NCBI GenBank assembly: GCA_020746995.1
Contig: JAGPXD010000001.1
Span: forward strand, 3,534,001 to 3,598,000
From: Plectosphaerella cucumerina
Taxonomy: Eukaryota; Ascomycota; Sordariomycetes; Glomerellales; Plectosphaerellaceae
Direction of reading: 5' to 3'
Length of the DNA stretch: 64,000 bases
The first letter of the stretch is position 1, and each line of letters opens with the position of its first letter. Below the pieces are notes generated by a model. That model saw only the letters and a program-made list of their open reading frames with translations, was not told the DNA's origin and ran no database searches. Of the stretch, positions 45,201 to 56,251 are shown one piece after another. The position numbers were made by a program, and so were the translations under genes.

Positions 45201-47451
45201 CCTGTCGCCGAACAGCGCCAGCCCGGACGCAAGCCTGAAGTTGGCCGACGTCGAGGCTGTGCTCTCGCAGCTCTGCCTTGGTCGCTTGAATGCTCGAGCG
45301 AACCTTCTTGCCGTGGAACGCGGCTTGAATCGCGGTCCACTGGGAAGCGAAGCCTTCGAGGTGCTCCTGCTCCCGCGAGATCTGCGTCCTTGTCAGCAGA
45401 GCCCTGGCAGCCGCCTGCAGCTCGATAATGTCCTCGACGTGACTCTCGAGCTGCTGCTGGTCCTTCTCGGCCCGGCTCCTCGCGAGCATGCCCCGCGCGG
45501 CCGCCTGCAGACGCTGAACAGCTCCGGCAGTCTTGTTTGTCTCGCGCCGCTGAGCATCCACACCCTTCCGAACCAGGTATCCCTTAAAAACGGCCTGGAC
45601 AGCCCTCACCGGCGAGACGTGCTGGTCCAGCTGAGACATGGAAGAGCGTACCTCGTCCCGGACCTTCTTAGCTCGGAAGATGCTCTGCAGCTCCAAGATG
45701 TCCGGTTCAATGGCGTTCCAGTAATGGTCCTCATCGGCCATGCGGCTGCGGACGAGGAACCCGCGAGCCCGGCTCTGCAGGTTGACTGCAAACATGCGCA
45801 TCCCAAGACGGTATTCCGAGATCTGGCGGGTGAAGTCGCCGCGTATCCGGGACTGCAGGTCAATGAGCGCCTCCTCTGCCTCCCAAAGCTCCTGCATGGT
45901 GTCTCCCAGGCGCATACGGTGAAGGGCACCCCTCATCTGGGCCTGCAGGTCGACTATTGATGCTTCGTTCTCGGCGAGCTCGCGGTCGATGCGCTCTTCT
46001 TCCGTCTCCTCTGGCTCGGGCTCGGGCTCCACGCCAAAATCGGCACCCATATTGCCGAAACTGGGCATAGTGACCCCGAGTTTATCAAGACCCTTCTGCA
46101 TGGCCTCCAGTTCATGGTGCTCAAACTCGAGCTGGCCCACCAGGTTGCCAATCCGGAAGTCAACAATTCCCTTGCGGAACAGCAGCCAACTGAGGGCATG
46201 GATGCAGTAGATGACTTTGGGGATGTTCTTTTTCTCGTACAGATCGATGAGCTCGAACCTGAACAAATCGGGGAGCTCGACCTCGTCCAGGTACCGGAAG
46301 AAAATGGCAATGTTGTCGGAGTGGCGGTATTGCAGCTTATCGTTACGGAAGATTCGGTATCGGCGGTCGGGGTTGAGGGCTTCGATGAGCTCGGCGAGGG
46401 TGACGCCGTTGCGCAAGGCCTCTTCGAGCTCGACAATCGGGGGGATATTTCTGTGGATGACGTCTTCGATCCATTCCTTGGCCTCACCGATATGGCAAAG
46501 GTATTCGTATGCCTGGAGGAACTGGCGCTGCTTGTCCATCCAGTTGCGACCCTCCCACCCGTAGCCTCCGCCTCTTGTGCCGCTCCCCTTGGCTTCTCCG
46601 GCCCGTTGCAGTCTCCGGCGGCCCCGGAGGCCGATGACCTCCTGTGCGGGAGCGGTAATTTTGAACTCATCGGTTGATTCGGACTGGGCGAGTTTTGAAA
46701 GGGTGCGCAAGTGGCTCGTCGATGAACGCCCGAGGCTCTGCAGGTCGGGACGTTCTAGAGATGCCGAGTGAGCGTGGTGGTGGTATTGGCTGGGCGGCTG
46801 GGGCGAGTTGGCGTGGGAGACGGCGGCGCTCCGCTGGTTGACCGAGTCGGTTCTGGTGAGGAGCATTGAGTTGATATGGGAGGGCGTCGCGCTCCTCTGG
46901 GCGACCGAGTCGGACCGGGTGAGCAGCATGGAGTTGGGCCGCAAAGACGAGACCCGGGGTGTAGGGGTGGGTGTGGGTGAGTTTGAGGACTTTGGCGTCG
47001 GCGAGTTGGGTCCGTCGTTCTGACCCAGGGAGAGCTTGCCCATGTCGACGCTCATGCCGCGTTCGTACCGCGGGGACTGGCGGGAGGGTGACTGACGGGT
47101 GGGCGAGTTGGAGGGGCTCAGGGGCGGACCGGCGGGTGCTTGCGGCAGTGGTCGGAGGGACTGGCGGGCCATGTTGTAGATATTCTCGTCTTTCTTCGGG
47201 GATGACATGACGCTTCGTCCTAATGTAGCACCAGAGTGGGTGACATCACTCTTGCCTCGTTTGTGGTTTGATGGGACGCCGTGGTAGCCACTGGAAGCGG
47301 ACGAGTATTGTGTGCTGGCGCGGCTACGGTCTGAGTAGTTTGAGTAACCCGACGAGGCGGAGGAGGAGGCGGTGGACGGCTGACGGTTGATGTCGCCGCC
47401 GGAGAAGTCGAGGGTGTGTGAGTGTCGTAGAGTGTGCGCTCGGTACGACAT
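42290..47451 (-). CDS. iqg1: IQGAP-family protein (Rng2/Iqg1 type)
   Basis: Exons 47451-42728 and 42674-42290 (53-nt intron, donor GTAAGC, acceptor CAG) give 1702 residues. Order: a disordered Ser/Pro N-terminus (1-290) with two tandem 21-residue copies at 173-214; a calponin-homology domain at about 303-430 (RQFLQAYEYLCHIGEAKEWI onward); a long series of IQ motifs at about 480-920; a RasGAP-related domain at about 1000-1340 (LKLLSRSMREEIEG); the RasGAP C-terminal domain at about 1440-1600; and the terminal segment in exon 2 ending HLVYKKFYRTQ. Fungal IQGAPs scaffold the actomyosin ring at cytokinesis, binding F-actin through CH and myosin light chain or calmodulin through IQ. IQGAP GRDs lack the catalytic arginine finger and bind rather than inactivate GTPases; EGT at the expected position here agrees. 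Confidence 0.95.
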
Positions 47452-49796
47452 TTTTGATGCGCTGTCGGGGGATGGCGACGAGATGCAGACTGGCGAAAAT
47501 CAGGCGAGGAGCAGGGACTCGGGTGACAGAGTGCAGCTGCGTCTCCTCGAGGGTCGGGGGTAATTGTCGACTTTTCTCCGGGAGGACCGAGCCCAGGGTC
47601 GCTTTTCGTGGCCAGCCTAGAATGTACAAGTATCTCTCGCCTGGAGTGAGGGGGGATATTGTAGAAAAAGGCGAATGTAGTGTCGAAGAGAGCGAGGAAG
47701 AGAACTGCAGGACGGCCGGGGACGAAGCCAGACAGGCGCAAAGCTGGGATGTTCTAAGACATGTGCGCGCGGTGGCAGAGAGGGCGCGGGTTGAGTCGTC
47801 GTCGGGCGGTAGAGTATGGTACGCTGGATGGGACAGAAGAGGACTGAAGCTGAAAGCGATACGATACGTGGGAAAGAATTCTTGTCAATGACCTCAAGCC
47901 ATTGCCAACCCCGGCCACTTTTTGCGACCTGGATGTAATTTCGGGAGGGGAGTGTTGGCAGCGGCAGTGGCAGGCGGATGGACACGGGTAGGATGGGGGA
48001 TGGGATGTGTGGTGATTGTGATGGAGGGGTCCTGGTCAAGGACAAGCACAAGTCGTACGGTTGCCCTGCAGAAGCTTGTGTTTGTTTACTACCTCAAGGG
48101 GTTTAGCGGCTCGGGGTCAGGCGAAAAACTGGGCGGGCGTTTGTGGCAGACTGGCGTCACCGCGCGGTACTTGTTGGCCGGAGTTCAACCGGGCGCGACG
48201 TCGCTCCACTTTTTGTTTGCTGTGCTATCAACAGTCGCTGGTTGTTGTGAGCAAGTCAGCGAGCTCTGACAGTGGACAGAGCCAACGGGCCAGAATCGAA
48301 GGGGCCGAGGCGGATGTGCCCAAAACCTCGACTCACCGGAATCGTCAAGGCATATGCCTGCACACACGTGTCTTGCTGTCACTCTTGTCATCTCGTTACC
48401 TGGGTATTGCTTGCTTCCCGTTCGGATCGAACCCGATCGAGCCACAACAGTGCCATCCCGTCAATGCATCCCGCGACATTCAACGGCGACCACCGGTGCC
48501 ATGTTGTTTATTGCGAGAGCCATGACCACGACACGCAGCTTCCACGAGGAGTCAAACACCCCCCGGCAAGTGGCAGAGTCAGAGGCGCCCTGCCTCGGCG
48601 GACGGCATGTGTGGGGGTGTCGGGCTCCGGTCTCCGACGCCGTCGTCTAGGGCCGATCACGGACCTTTTCATGTCGGCTTGCTTCCGACGGTTACTCTCG
48701 GATCAACATGTCACCGCGGACGGGATGCACATCTTATACCCAGTGGTATATGCTCTGGACTCGGAAAGATATTAACTGGGACTGAGTGCCCGCGGCGGCT
48801 ACTAGCTTGGAGGTACGAGGCCGTAGCCACGGCTTCCCCAAGCCGACTTTGCCCTTGACATGGCATTCGCGTACACCTCCGTCGCATCTCTCCGATGCCC
48901 GTTGTCCGGTCCTTGGCCCGGCTGGCACACACCGCCACGAAGCGCCGTGCTGCCCTGCGCCTTGCAACCACCACACCTGGCTCCAACCATGGGAAACGTT
49001 CGTTCCAGCCGCATGCATACACGCAAGCGCGTCTGACATCCAGTCTCATGACAACCCTGTCTGGGATTTCCCCCTCTGTCGCTCGGCGTCTTGACAAGCT
49101 GACCGACATTGGAGTGACTCTTCGAAGGGGGTCTGGGGGCTGACTGCGGCCCGGGTCCGATCCGTCCGGGGATGATGATCTGCACACCGAGTCGGGCACA
49201 TGGTCTCACAAGACACCACCACCACAACCCACCTGCAGTCAACCACCAGGCTGACTGGCGCAAAATGGATGATGGCCTGGCCCCGACGTGGACCGGCCAC
49301 TCCACGAAGAAGCCGGGGATTTCACAAGGCGGCAACTTAAGCCAGCGGATCCCGCTAGCACCGAGGAAGCAGCGAGCCTGCTGCAAGGCCGATGCACAAT
49401 GCACGACGAGTGGACATGGACGCCGGTCGACACCCAACCACAGCCGCCGCAGACCGACCTCCTACCCCACTCGCCCACGCAAGTCCTTGGTAACTAACGG
49501 CAGGATCCCCCAGGACCCTCCTTCCCTTCCCGGGGAGGCGATTCCCCAGTCCAGTCTGATTTTTAATAATTGGTCTCCGGCGTCAACTCCTGCTTTTCTT
49601 CCCCTTTCAAGTTCATCGTCGAATCTGACTCTGACACTCGCGTTGCCCTTCTCGACATCTATCTGCCTTGGGCCTGTTCTACCTGTGCCGGACGCAGTCG
49701 AAGACGCTGTCCGCTGTCTCGGCCCGAAGCATACATCGACTCGTCATTACTCGCCGACCGACTGCTGCTGCCTCTGCCACCTCTGCCACCGACAGC
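47452..49796. other. Divergent intergenic region
   Basis: Promoter space of the IQGAP gene (minus) and the MFS transporter (plus), 2.3 kb. Open frames up to about 210 codons have no domains. A pyrimidine-rich leader precedes the MFS start (about 49540-49790). No repeat or RNA gene seen. Confidence 0.55.
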
Positions 49797-51910
49797 ATGC
49801 CGAAACCTAGAAAGCCAGAGGCAAAGCTGCCGGCCCAGCAGCTCGCCATCCTGGGTATGTACTCATAGTTTTCTCCTATTTGCACTGAATGCTACTTTCA
49901 CGTTCCTGCGTTCAGGCTTTAGTTGGTCCTACCTAGGCTGGCAAGTGTCAGTGACGTGCGGGCTCATGGAAAGATGAGGGTGGTCCAGGCATAGAGATGA
50001 TCCTATTTCGGTGCCAGCTGTATACTCAGCCATTCATCATACTTTCTCTCCATGAGCAGGACTCGTCTAGAAAAGACTGCTTGTTAGCCGTGAACCCCAG
50101 CTTGCCGGTAGCAACACAAATAGACTTCCTTCATGCCAGTCCGTTTCGCCTTCTACCAGCCCTCTGGCTAACCCGTAACTCAGCCGTCGCAAGATTCGCA
50201 GAGCCCATCGCTCTCACATCCGTCTTCCCCTACCTCCCAGAAATGATCCGCAGCTTCGGCATCAAGCAGAACGAGGTTGCGAAATGGGCCGGTCTCACAT
50301 CTGCCGCTTTTTCCGTGGCCCAGAGCTGCACGGCCGTTGCTTGGGGGAGGGCATCAGATACCTTTGGCCGGAAAATCACCATCATCTGCGGTCTCTTCAC
50401 CACCATGATTCTCTTCCTGGTTTGGGGTTTGTCCACGAGCCTGCCCATGGCCATCACTGTCCGTATCCTCCTCGGCGCCGGCAACGGAAATGGTAAGTTT
50501 CTCAACACAATACCACGACATCCCTTTCTAACACTCCGCAGTCGGCATCATCCGAACCATGGTGGCAGAAATGGTTACAGAAAGGCACCTTCAACCGAGG
50601 GCCTTTTCCATCATGCCGCTTGTCTGGAGCATTGGCAGTACGTGAACCCCCCTTCTCAGTCACATCGCACTCCCTAACCAGATGCAGGCATCTTCGGCCC
50701 TGCCTTCGGCGGCATCTTCGTCAAGCCTGCCGAGCGCTTCCCCAGCCTGTTCGGCAACAGCGAATTCTTCAAGGCGTACCCCTTTGCGCTTCCGAACATT
50801 ATCCTCGCCATCTTTTTCCTGATCTCCATGACCACCGGTATCCTGTTCCTCAAGGAAACCCTCGAGAGCCGTCGTCACCGCAGGGACTGGGGTCTGGACA
50901 TGGGCAAGCGTATCACCCGGCCCTTCAGACGTATGAGCCCAAATAGAGCCCGAAGGACGTCCTTTGTCGACGGTGAGGCTACTGCCCCGCTGCTGCCAAC
51001 TAGGAGCAACCCCCGACGCGCTCCCGCCTTGACAGCGAAACCGTCCATGAGTGAAGTCTTCACCAAGCAGACCTCCATCGGCCTAATCGCCTACACTTTT
51101 ATGGCCCTGCACTCGGTGGCATATGATCAGGTGCTTCCCGTCTTCCTGAACCTTCCCGCGCACGAGCAGACCCCCGAGAACAGCAAGCTCCCCTTCCAGT
51201 TCACGGGCGGTTTCGGCCTCAGCTCAGACCGCATTGGCACCATCTTCGCCGTCTATGGCATTACCTGCGGACTCGTCCAGTTCCTGGCCTTCCCGCCGCT
51301 CTGCACTCGCATTGGAGCTTTGAACTGCTTCCGCCTATGCGCCATCATGTCTCCCTTCATCTACTTCCTCACCCCGTACAGCGTCTGCTTCTCGAGCTCG
51401 GGCGCTCGTTACGCCTCGCTCATCACCCTCATGATCTTCAAGGCGTTTGCCTCGATTATTGGGTTCCCCTGCATCACCATTCTCCTGACCAACTCCGCCT
51501 CGGACCTCCGCATCCTGGGCACGCTCAACGGATTTGCCACCATGTTCTCGGGCATGGGTCGCGCCATCGGTCCCGCTGGTGCCGGCGCTGCATTCAGCTG
51601 GGGCCTCGAGCGCGGATACATCATCACGGCATGGTGGTTCCTGGCCGCAGTTGCCGCCCTGGGCGCCGTCTCGACCATCTGGCTCGTCGACGGAGACGGT
51701 CCCACGGCCGGCAGCGTGAGCAGCGACAGCAGTGAGGAAGATGACGAGGATGCCCTCCTCGACGAAAGCGATGACGACACGCTCCGGGACAGTGGGCTCG
51801 GACTGGGTGACGACGACAACAACGCTTACCAGGAAGACGCGCCCCTTCTGAGCGCTTCCAGCAAGCAGAGCCGCAGCGGGTACAGCTCAGTTGGCCAGAG
51901 GACGGCCTAG
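49797..51910 (+). CDS. Major facilitator superfamily transporter (DHA1/ZIFL-like)
   Basis: Exons 49797-49854, 50184-50492, 50542-50637 and 50688-51910 give 561 residues; all junctions are phase 1. The first exon encodes only 19 codons plus one base and is followed by a 329-nt intron, unusually long for this window. The junction reads LAI-L-AVARFAEPIALTSVFPYLPEMI, the expected first transmembrane helix. The MFS motif A appears as GRASDTFGRK between TM2 and TM3. A central basic loop (KRITRPFRRMSPNRARR) separates the two six-helix halves. The C-terminus is acidic and Ser-rich (SSDSSEEDDEDALLDESDDD). It resembles the ascomycete group related to yeast YCR023C and plant zinc-induced-facilitator-like carriers, which are proton antiporters. 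The substrate is unknown. Confidence 0.9.
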
Positions 51911-52718
51911 TTTCTCGGGCACTATCTGTGTCCCTTTTTGCATGGTCATGACGAGATGTTAATGACAGCCACGGCTGAACTGTGTGATTCGAAACGAGGG
52001 GAAGGGCAATGTAATGTCGCAAGCATAGCATGCGTTGCATCTTTGGAGTTATTGCATGGTGGTCTTGGATAATAAAAGTATTGCTTTTGGGTTCTACCTG
52101 AACTTCGTCCTCACAGCCCGGGTGCAGTGATTAAACATTCACGCAGCATATGGAATCACATCAGAATCCTGAAATCGTCGTGGGGATATTTTGGTGGCAA
52201 GGGAAGATCTGCATGTGGCAAACCTACGTACCAAGTCAAGCTCTCTGTCGCAGTCTCCTCAACTTCAGCATGCATCATGTCACCCTGCCGCGCGATTTTT
52301 GCTTGAAAATTTGCTCATGATTCATTTCCCTGCGCGTGAGCGCCCAGCCGCTGGTCCGGCCCCCTGCGGCCGTCCAGCAGCACTTCTGTATATCCTGGTA
52401 TCTTGAAAAAAAACATCATGAACTCCCCGGCCAGTTAAAGACGGCAGCGAGGGCATGTAACAAGACAGGATGGTTTCTCTCTGAAACCGTTTCCGTTTCC
52501 TAGAGAAAGGATGCTTGTGTCTACGCCAGAACTCCCCTCCCTGTTCCTCCTCTTTTTTGTATCCCAATGGGGTGTGGGAGAGGAACACCCGTTCCATCCA
52601 GAAACCCCAACCCAACCCAGCCCTCTTTTTGTCGTCCATCATTTCATGCCGCTCATAAATTCAAATTTCTCCCCGCCGCGCGCTCTCCATCCGTTTCACG
52701 GGACTTGTTGGGACGCGC
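51911..52718. other. Convergent intergenic region with poly(A) signal
   Basis: Shared 3' flanks of the MFS and IMP dehydrogenase genes. It contains AATAAA on the plus strand at 52071, described separately. No gene seen. Confidence 0.6.
52071..52076 (+). terminator. Candidate polyadenylation signal AATAAA
   Basis: AATAAA about 160 bases after the MFS stop codon on the same strand, in locally AT-rich sequence. A plausible poly(A) signal based on motif and position only. Confidence 0.5.
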
Positions 52719-54627
52719 TTAGGCGAAGAGCTTCTTCTCGTAAGACTCCATGTTCACGTTGCCCTCCATCTGAGCGCTCGAGGTACGAAGCTCGAAGCGG
52801 ACGCGGCCGCTGGCGACGCTCTCGTGGAACTCAGCCAGAGACTGCATGCCGCAGTCCTGCATGGAGTGCTTGAGGCCGGCAGCCAGGTAAGGCAGGAACT
52901 TGGAGATGGGGCTAGAGGAAGGAGTCAGCATATTTTGCGATGCGGGACGGTTGGGGCTGATGAGAGAAAGAAATAACATACCCTCGATGAGCGACCGAGC
53001 CGGTGACACCCTGGGCAACCAGGACGCTGTCACCCTCGGAGAAGTAGCGGGCAGTGCCAGCGTTGCTCTTCTGCGAGTCCTTGCTGCCGTTGCCGGCCTT
53101 CTTGTCCTGCATGGCGTCGATGCTGCCCATGCCGCGGTAGGCCTTGACCAGCTTACCCTCACGGGAGACGAAGGAAGTGCCAGGCGACTCGGTGGTACCG
53201 GCAAGGAGACCGCCCATCATGACGGTGGAGGCACCAAGGGACAGACCCTTGACGATGTGACCAACGTTCTGGACACCGCCGTCGGCGATGCAGGGGACGC
53301 CGAAGCGAGCGGCGAAGGCGCTGACCGAGTGAACGGCAGCAGCCTGGGGGCGGCCGACGGCCATGACCTCCTGGGTGATGCAGGCGGAGCCGCTGCCCAT
53401 GCCGATACGGAGACCGTCAACGCCAGCGGCGATGAGGGTGGCAGCCTGCTCGCGGGTCACGACGTTTCCACCGATGACATCGAGGCCGGGGAACTCCTTC
53501 TTGATCCACTGGACCATCTCAACCTGGTACATGCTGTTACCCTGCGACGAGTCGAGGATGACAACGTCGAGGCCGGCATCGACAAGAAGCTGCAGGCGGA
53601 CACGGTCCTCGAGGCGAGTGCCGATGGCGGCGGCGCACAGCAGCTGCTTGCTGTCGGGAAGCTTGGAGGCCAGGGGGAAGTGCTGGTTCTTGTTGAGATC
53701 GGAGCGCGAGATCATGGAGACAAGGTTGCCGGAGGCGTCGACGATGGGCAGCTTGCCCTTCTTGGACTTGGCGAGGATCTTGTTGGCCTCGGGCAGGTCA
53801 ATGCCGGCGGGGGCGGTGATCAGGTCGGTGACCATGACGCTCTCGACGGAGACGCTAGTGTCGTCCTCGAACTGCAGGTCACGGTTGGTGACGATACCGA
53901 GCAGCTTCGAGTTGAGCTTTCCGTTCTCTGTAAGGGCATATTTGTCAGCCTCGAGGTTTTGGACAAGTTTGCCAGGTTAAAAATCAGGTGAAAAGCCAGA
54001 AGGGTCATAAAAATTGATGTTGTATCCACACGTGACTCACGTCGTTCAGTGGAACGAAAGTTATTTGACATTTGGTATTAATCATGAAAAGGCGGGTGAA
54101 GGGGGGAGGGCAGGTTGAATATGCGCTGAGAAGAGGGAGAACGAACCTGTGACGGGGAATCCGCCGAAACCCCACTTCTCCTTGAGGGCCTTGGCCTCGC
54201 CGACGGTGGTGTCGCGGGTAATGACGACGGGGTCGAGGATGAAGCCGTTCTCGTAACGCTTGACCTTGCGGACCATGTCGGCCTGAGCCTCAGGAGAGCA
54301 GTTGTGGTGGATGACACCCAGACCGCCCTGGAGGGCCATGTGGATGGCCATCTCGTGCTCGGTGACGGTGTCCATGGGGGAGGAGACGAAAGGCGTCTTG
54401 AGGCTGACCCTCTTGGTAACGGGAGAGTCGAGGGTGACGGCGGAGGCGGGGAAGCCAATGTAGCCGGGGAGGATCAGGAAGTCATTGTAGGTGAGGCCAC
54501 CGTGCTTCTTGGTGTCCATGAGCTCCTTGATGTCGAGGCCGTCGGCGGACTCGTACTCCTTGAGGAGCTCATGGGCCTTTGTGAAGTCGAGGACCTCGCC
54601 TCCGTTGACACCGTTGACGCCGACCAT
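52719..54627 (-). CDS. imd: Inosine-5'-monophosphate dehydrogenase
   Basis: Exons 54627-54147, 53927-52982 and 52911-52719 (introns 219 and 70 nt; donors GTTCGT and GTATGT, acceptors CAG and TAG) give 539 residues, standard for fungal IMPDH. The enzyme oxidises IMP to XMP with NAD+, the rate-limiting step of de novo GTP synthesis in the cytosol. Visible marks: LTYNDFLILPGYIGFPAS; a CBS (Bateman) pair at about 130-250 (DPVVITRDTTVGEAK, KLLGIVTNRDLQFEDD, KGKLPIVDASGNLVSM); the substrate loop DSSQGNS; the catalytic loop GMGSGSACITQEV with Cys343; and the flap (YRGMGSIDAM ... YFSEG). The C-terminus is KKLFA rather than a clear targeting signal. IMPDH is the target of mycophenolic acid, but no biosynthetic cluster surrounds this copy, so it looks like the housekeeping gene. 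Confidence 0.96.
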
Positions 54628-56251
54628 TTTGTGATGGATAGAAGCTTCTTCCGGGGAGGGTATAAAGAATAAAAAGAGGTAGAAGGAGAGCAGCGAGGTC
54701 GAAGTAGAAACCTGGAGAGGGGGGTCTTGGCTCGTTCAAAGACTGCTGACCAGAGTTCTCTTCTTCCCGTTAGAAGGAAGGAAGAAAAAAGTTCGCTCGC
54801 CGGCGGCGCTGGAAATTTTTATTGGGGGAGGGGCCCGGCTGCGAGAGCGGACCCCTGCCCTGGGCTTGGCGCTGCAGCAAAGTGAAAGGCGGGGCACATG
54901 GGACGGGAAGGCGGTGTGTCAGTGACCTCGAGCTTTCGAGTCCGTATTGGTCCGTGCGCAGCAGCTACCATTCTCAAGGCCCGTCTGCTACTTCCTTGAA
55001 TAGACTCTGAACGACCGTCCGTTAATTCGCCTTGAATCATTCTCTTTTCAGAATGTTAGGTATAATATTTGGCGGAGAAAACAAGATCGAAAGTTCAAGC
55101 TCTTAAACAGAGACAGATTGGGGGCAAGAGGACCAGGAAAACGGATGCTTCCGAAGTCCTTAGCATTGTAAGACCACCTGTGCTCCGTGGAATGGAACGA
55201 TTCACAGAGGATGTCGACGCCGCAGTAGTTTTGTACTTCGTGGGATTGTTTGCATCGATTTTCCGTGGTTGTTCACTTGGGCAAACACCTTCAATTACCT
55301 TACGGCACGTCACACTTGCATCGGAACGCGGATCGTTTTTTTCTCGAGAGGGCTAGGACCGCCATCACAGCTCATTGCGCCGCTGATGTAAAGCGGTGGC
55401 GCCACTATCATTGCCTTGGTGAAGAACTAGCATAGAGAGTGCAACTTGCCTATTGAATTGATGTGAGAAAGTCATTCCCTCACCATTGTAGGATTCAGAC
55501 GCGCCTACTCGACAACCAGACTACGATATACAACACTAGGCGGAATCAATCGTCTTGCCTGACCACATCACCCAGCCCCACACTACTCCAACAACCCGAG
55601 CCCCCAGTGCTGGGTCCTGCGTTTCTGATGAAAGATTTCAGGCACATTGGCCTCAAAGGATTCAGGAGAGGCTATTTTCCAAGGATCTCCTGGAGAAGGG
55701 CTTTCCTGATATTCAAGACCCGTGTCGTTGATAGTGGCAGCTGGGCAGGCGGGGAAGCACCAGCACGGGCCAGGCTTGGGGTTGCTCAGGTAATCAACCC
55801 CGCAGCAGCGTCTCCAATATCATAGTTAGCGCCGCCGCACTCGGCCGGCGTGGCGCCTTGAGTCAAGGCACGGTGCCGTATTCCGTACCGGCGTCCGTCG
55901 TGTTTCGTTCGTCCCCACTTGCCGCGGTCACGCAACTGACGACATAGCTTGCGAAGAGCTCCATCCCGCCAGGCCCTTATCTCGCGACTATTTCTCAAAG
56001 ATCCGCGGCATTCAATGTTGCCGTTCTGAACATCTCCAGAGTGAGTCTTCACTTTTCCGCTGTCAAGCCGAGATCTCGCATTGCGCAAGACTCGGAACAC
56101 CACCACCAGCAGCTGGCGCGTCCTGGCCTGATTTCGTCATCGGAGGTGCCCCATCCCTCCCAACGGTGCATCGTCAGCTTCCAGGCAGCACTCAACTGCT
56201 TCCACGCGAATTCGTTCATATACTCCCTCGCCCCCTCTGTCCCAACTCACC
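54628..56251. other. Divergent intergenic region
   Basis: Promoters of IMP dehydrogenase (minus) and the M28 peptidase (plus), 1.6 kb. Small open frames without features; no repeat or RNA gene seen. Confidence 0.55.
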
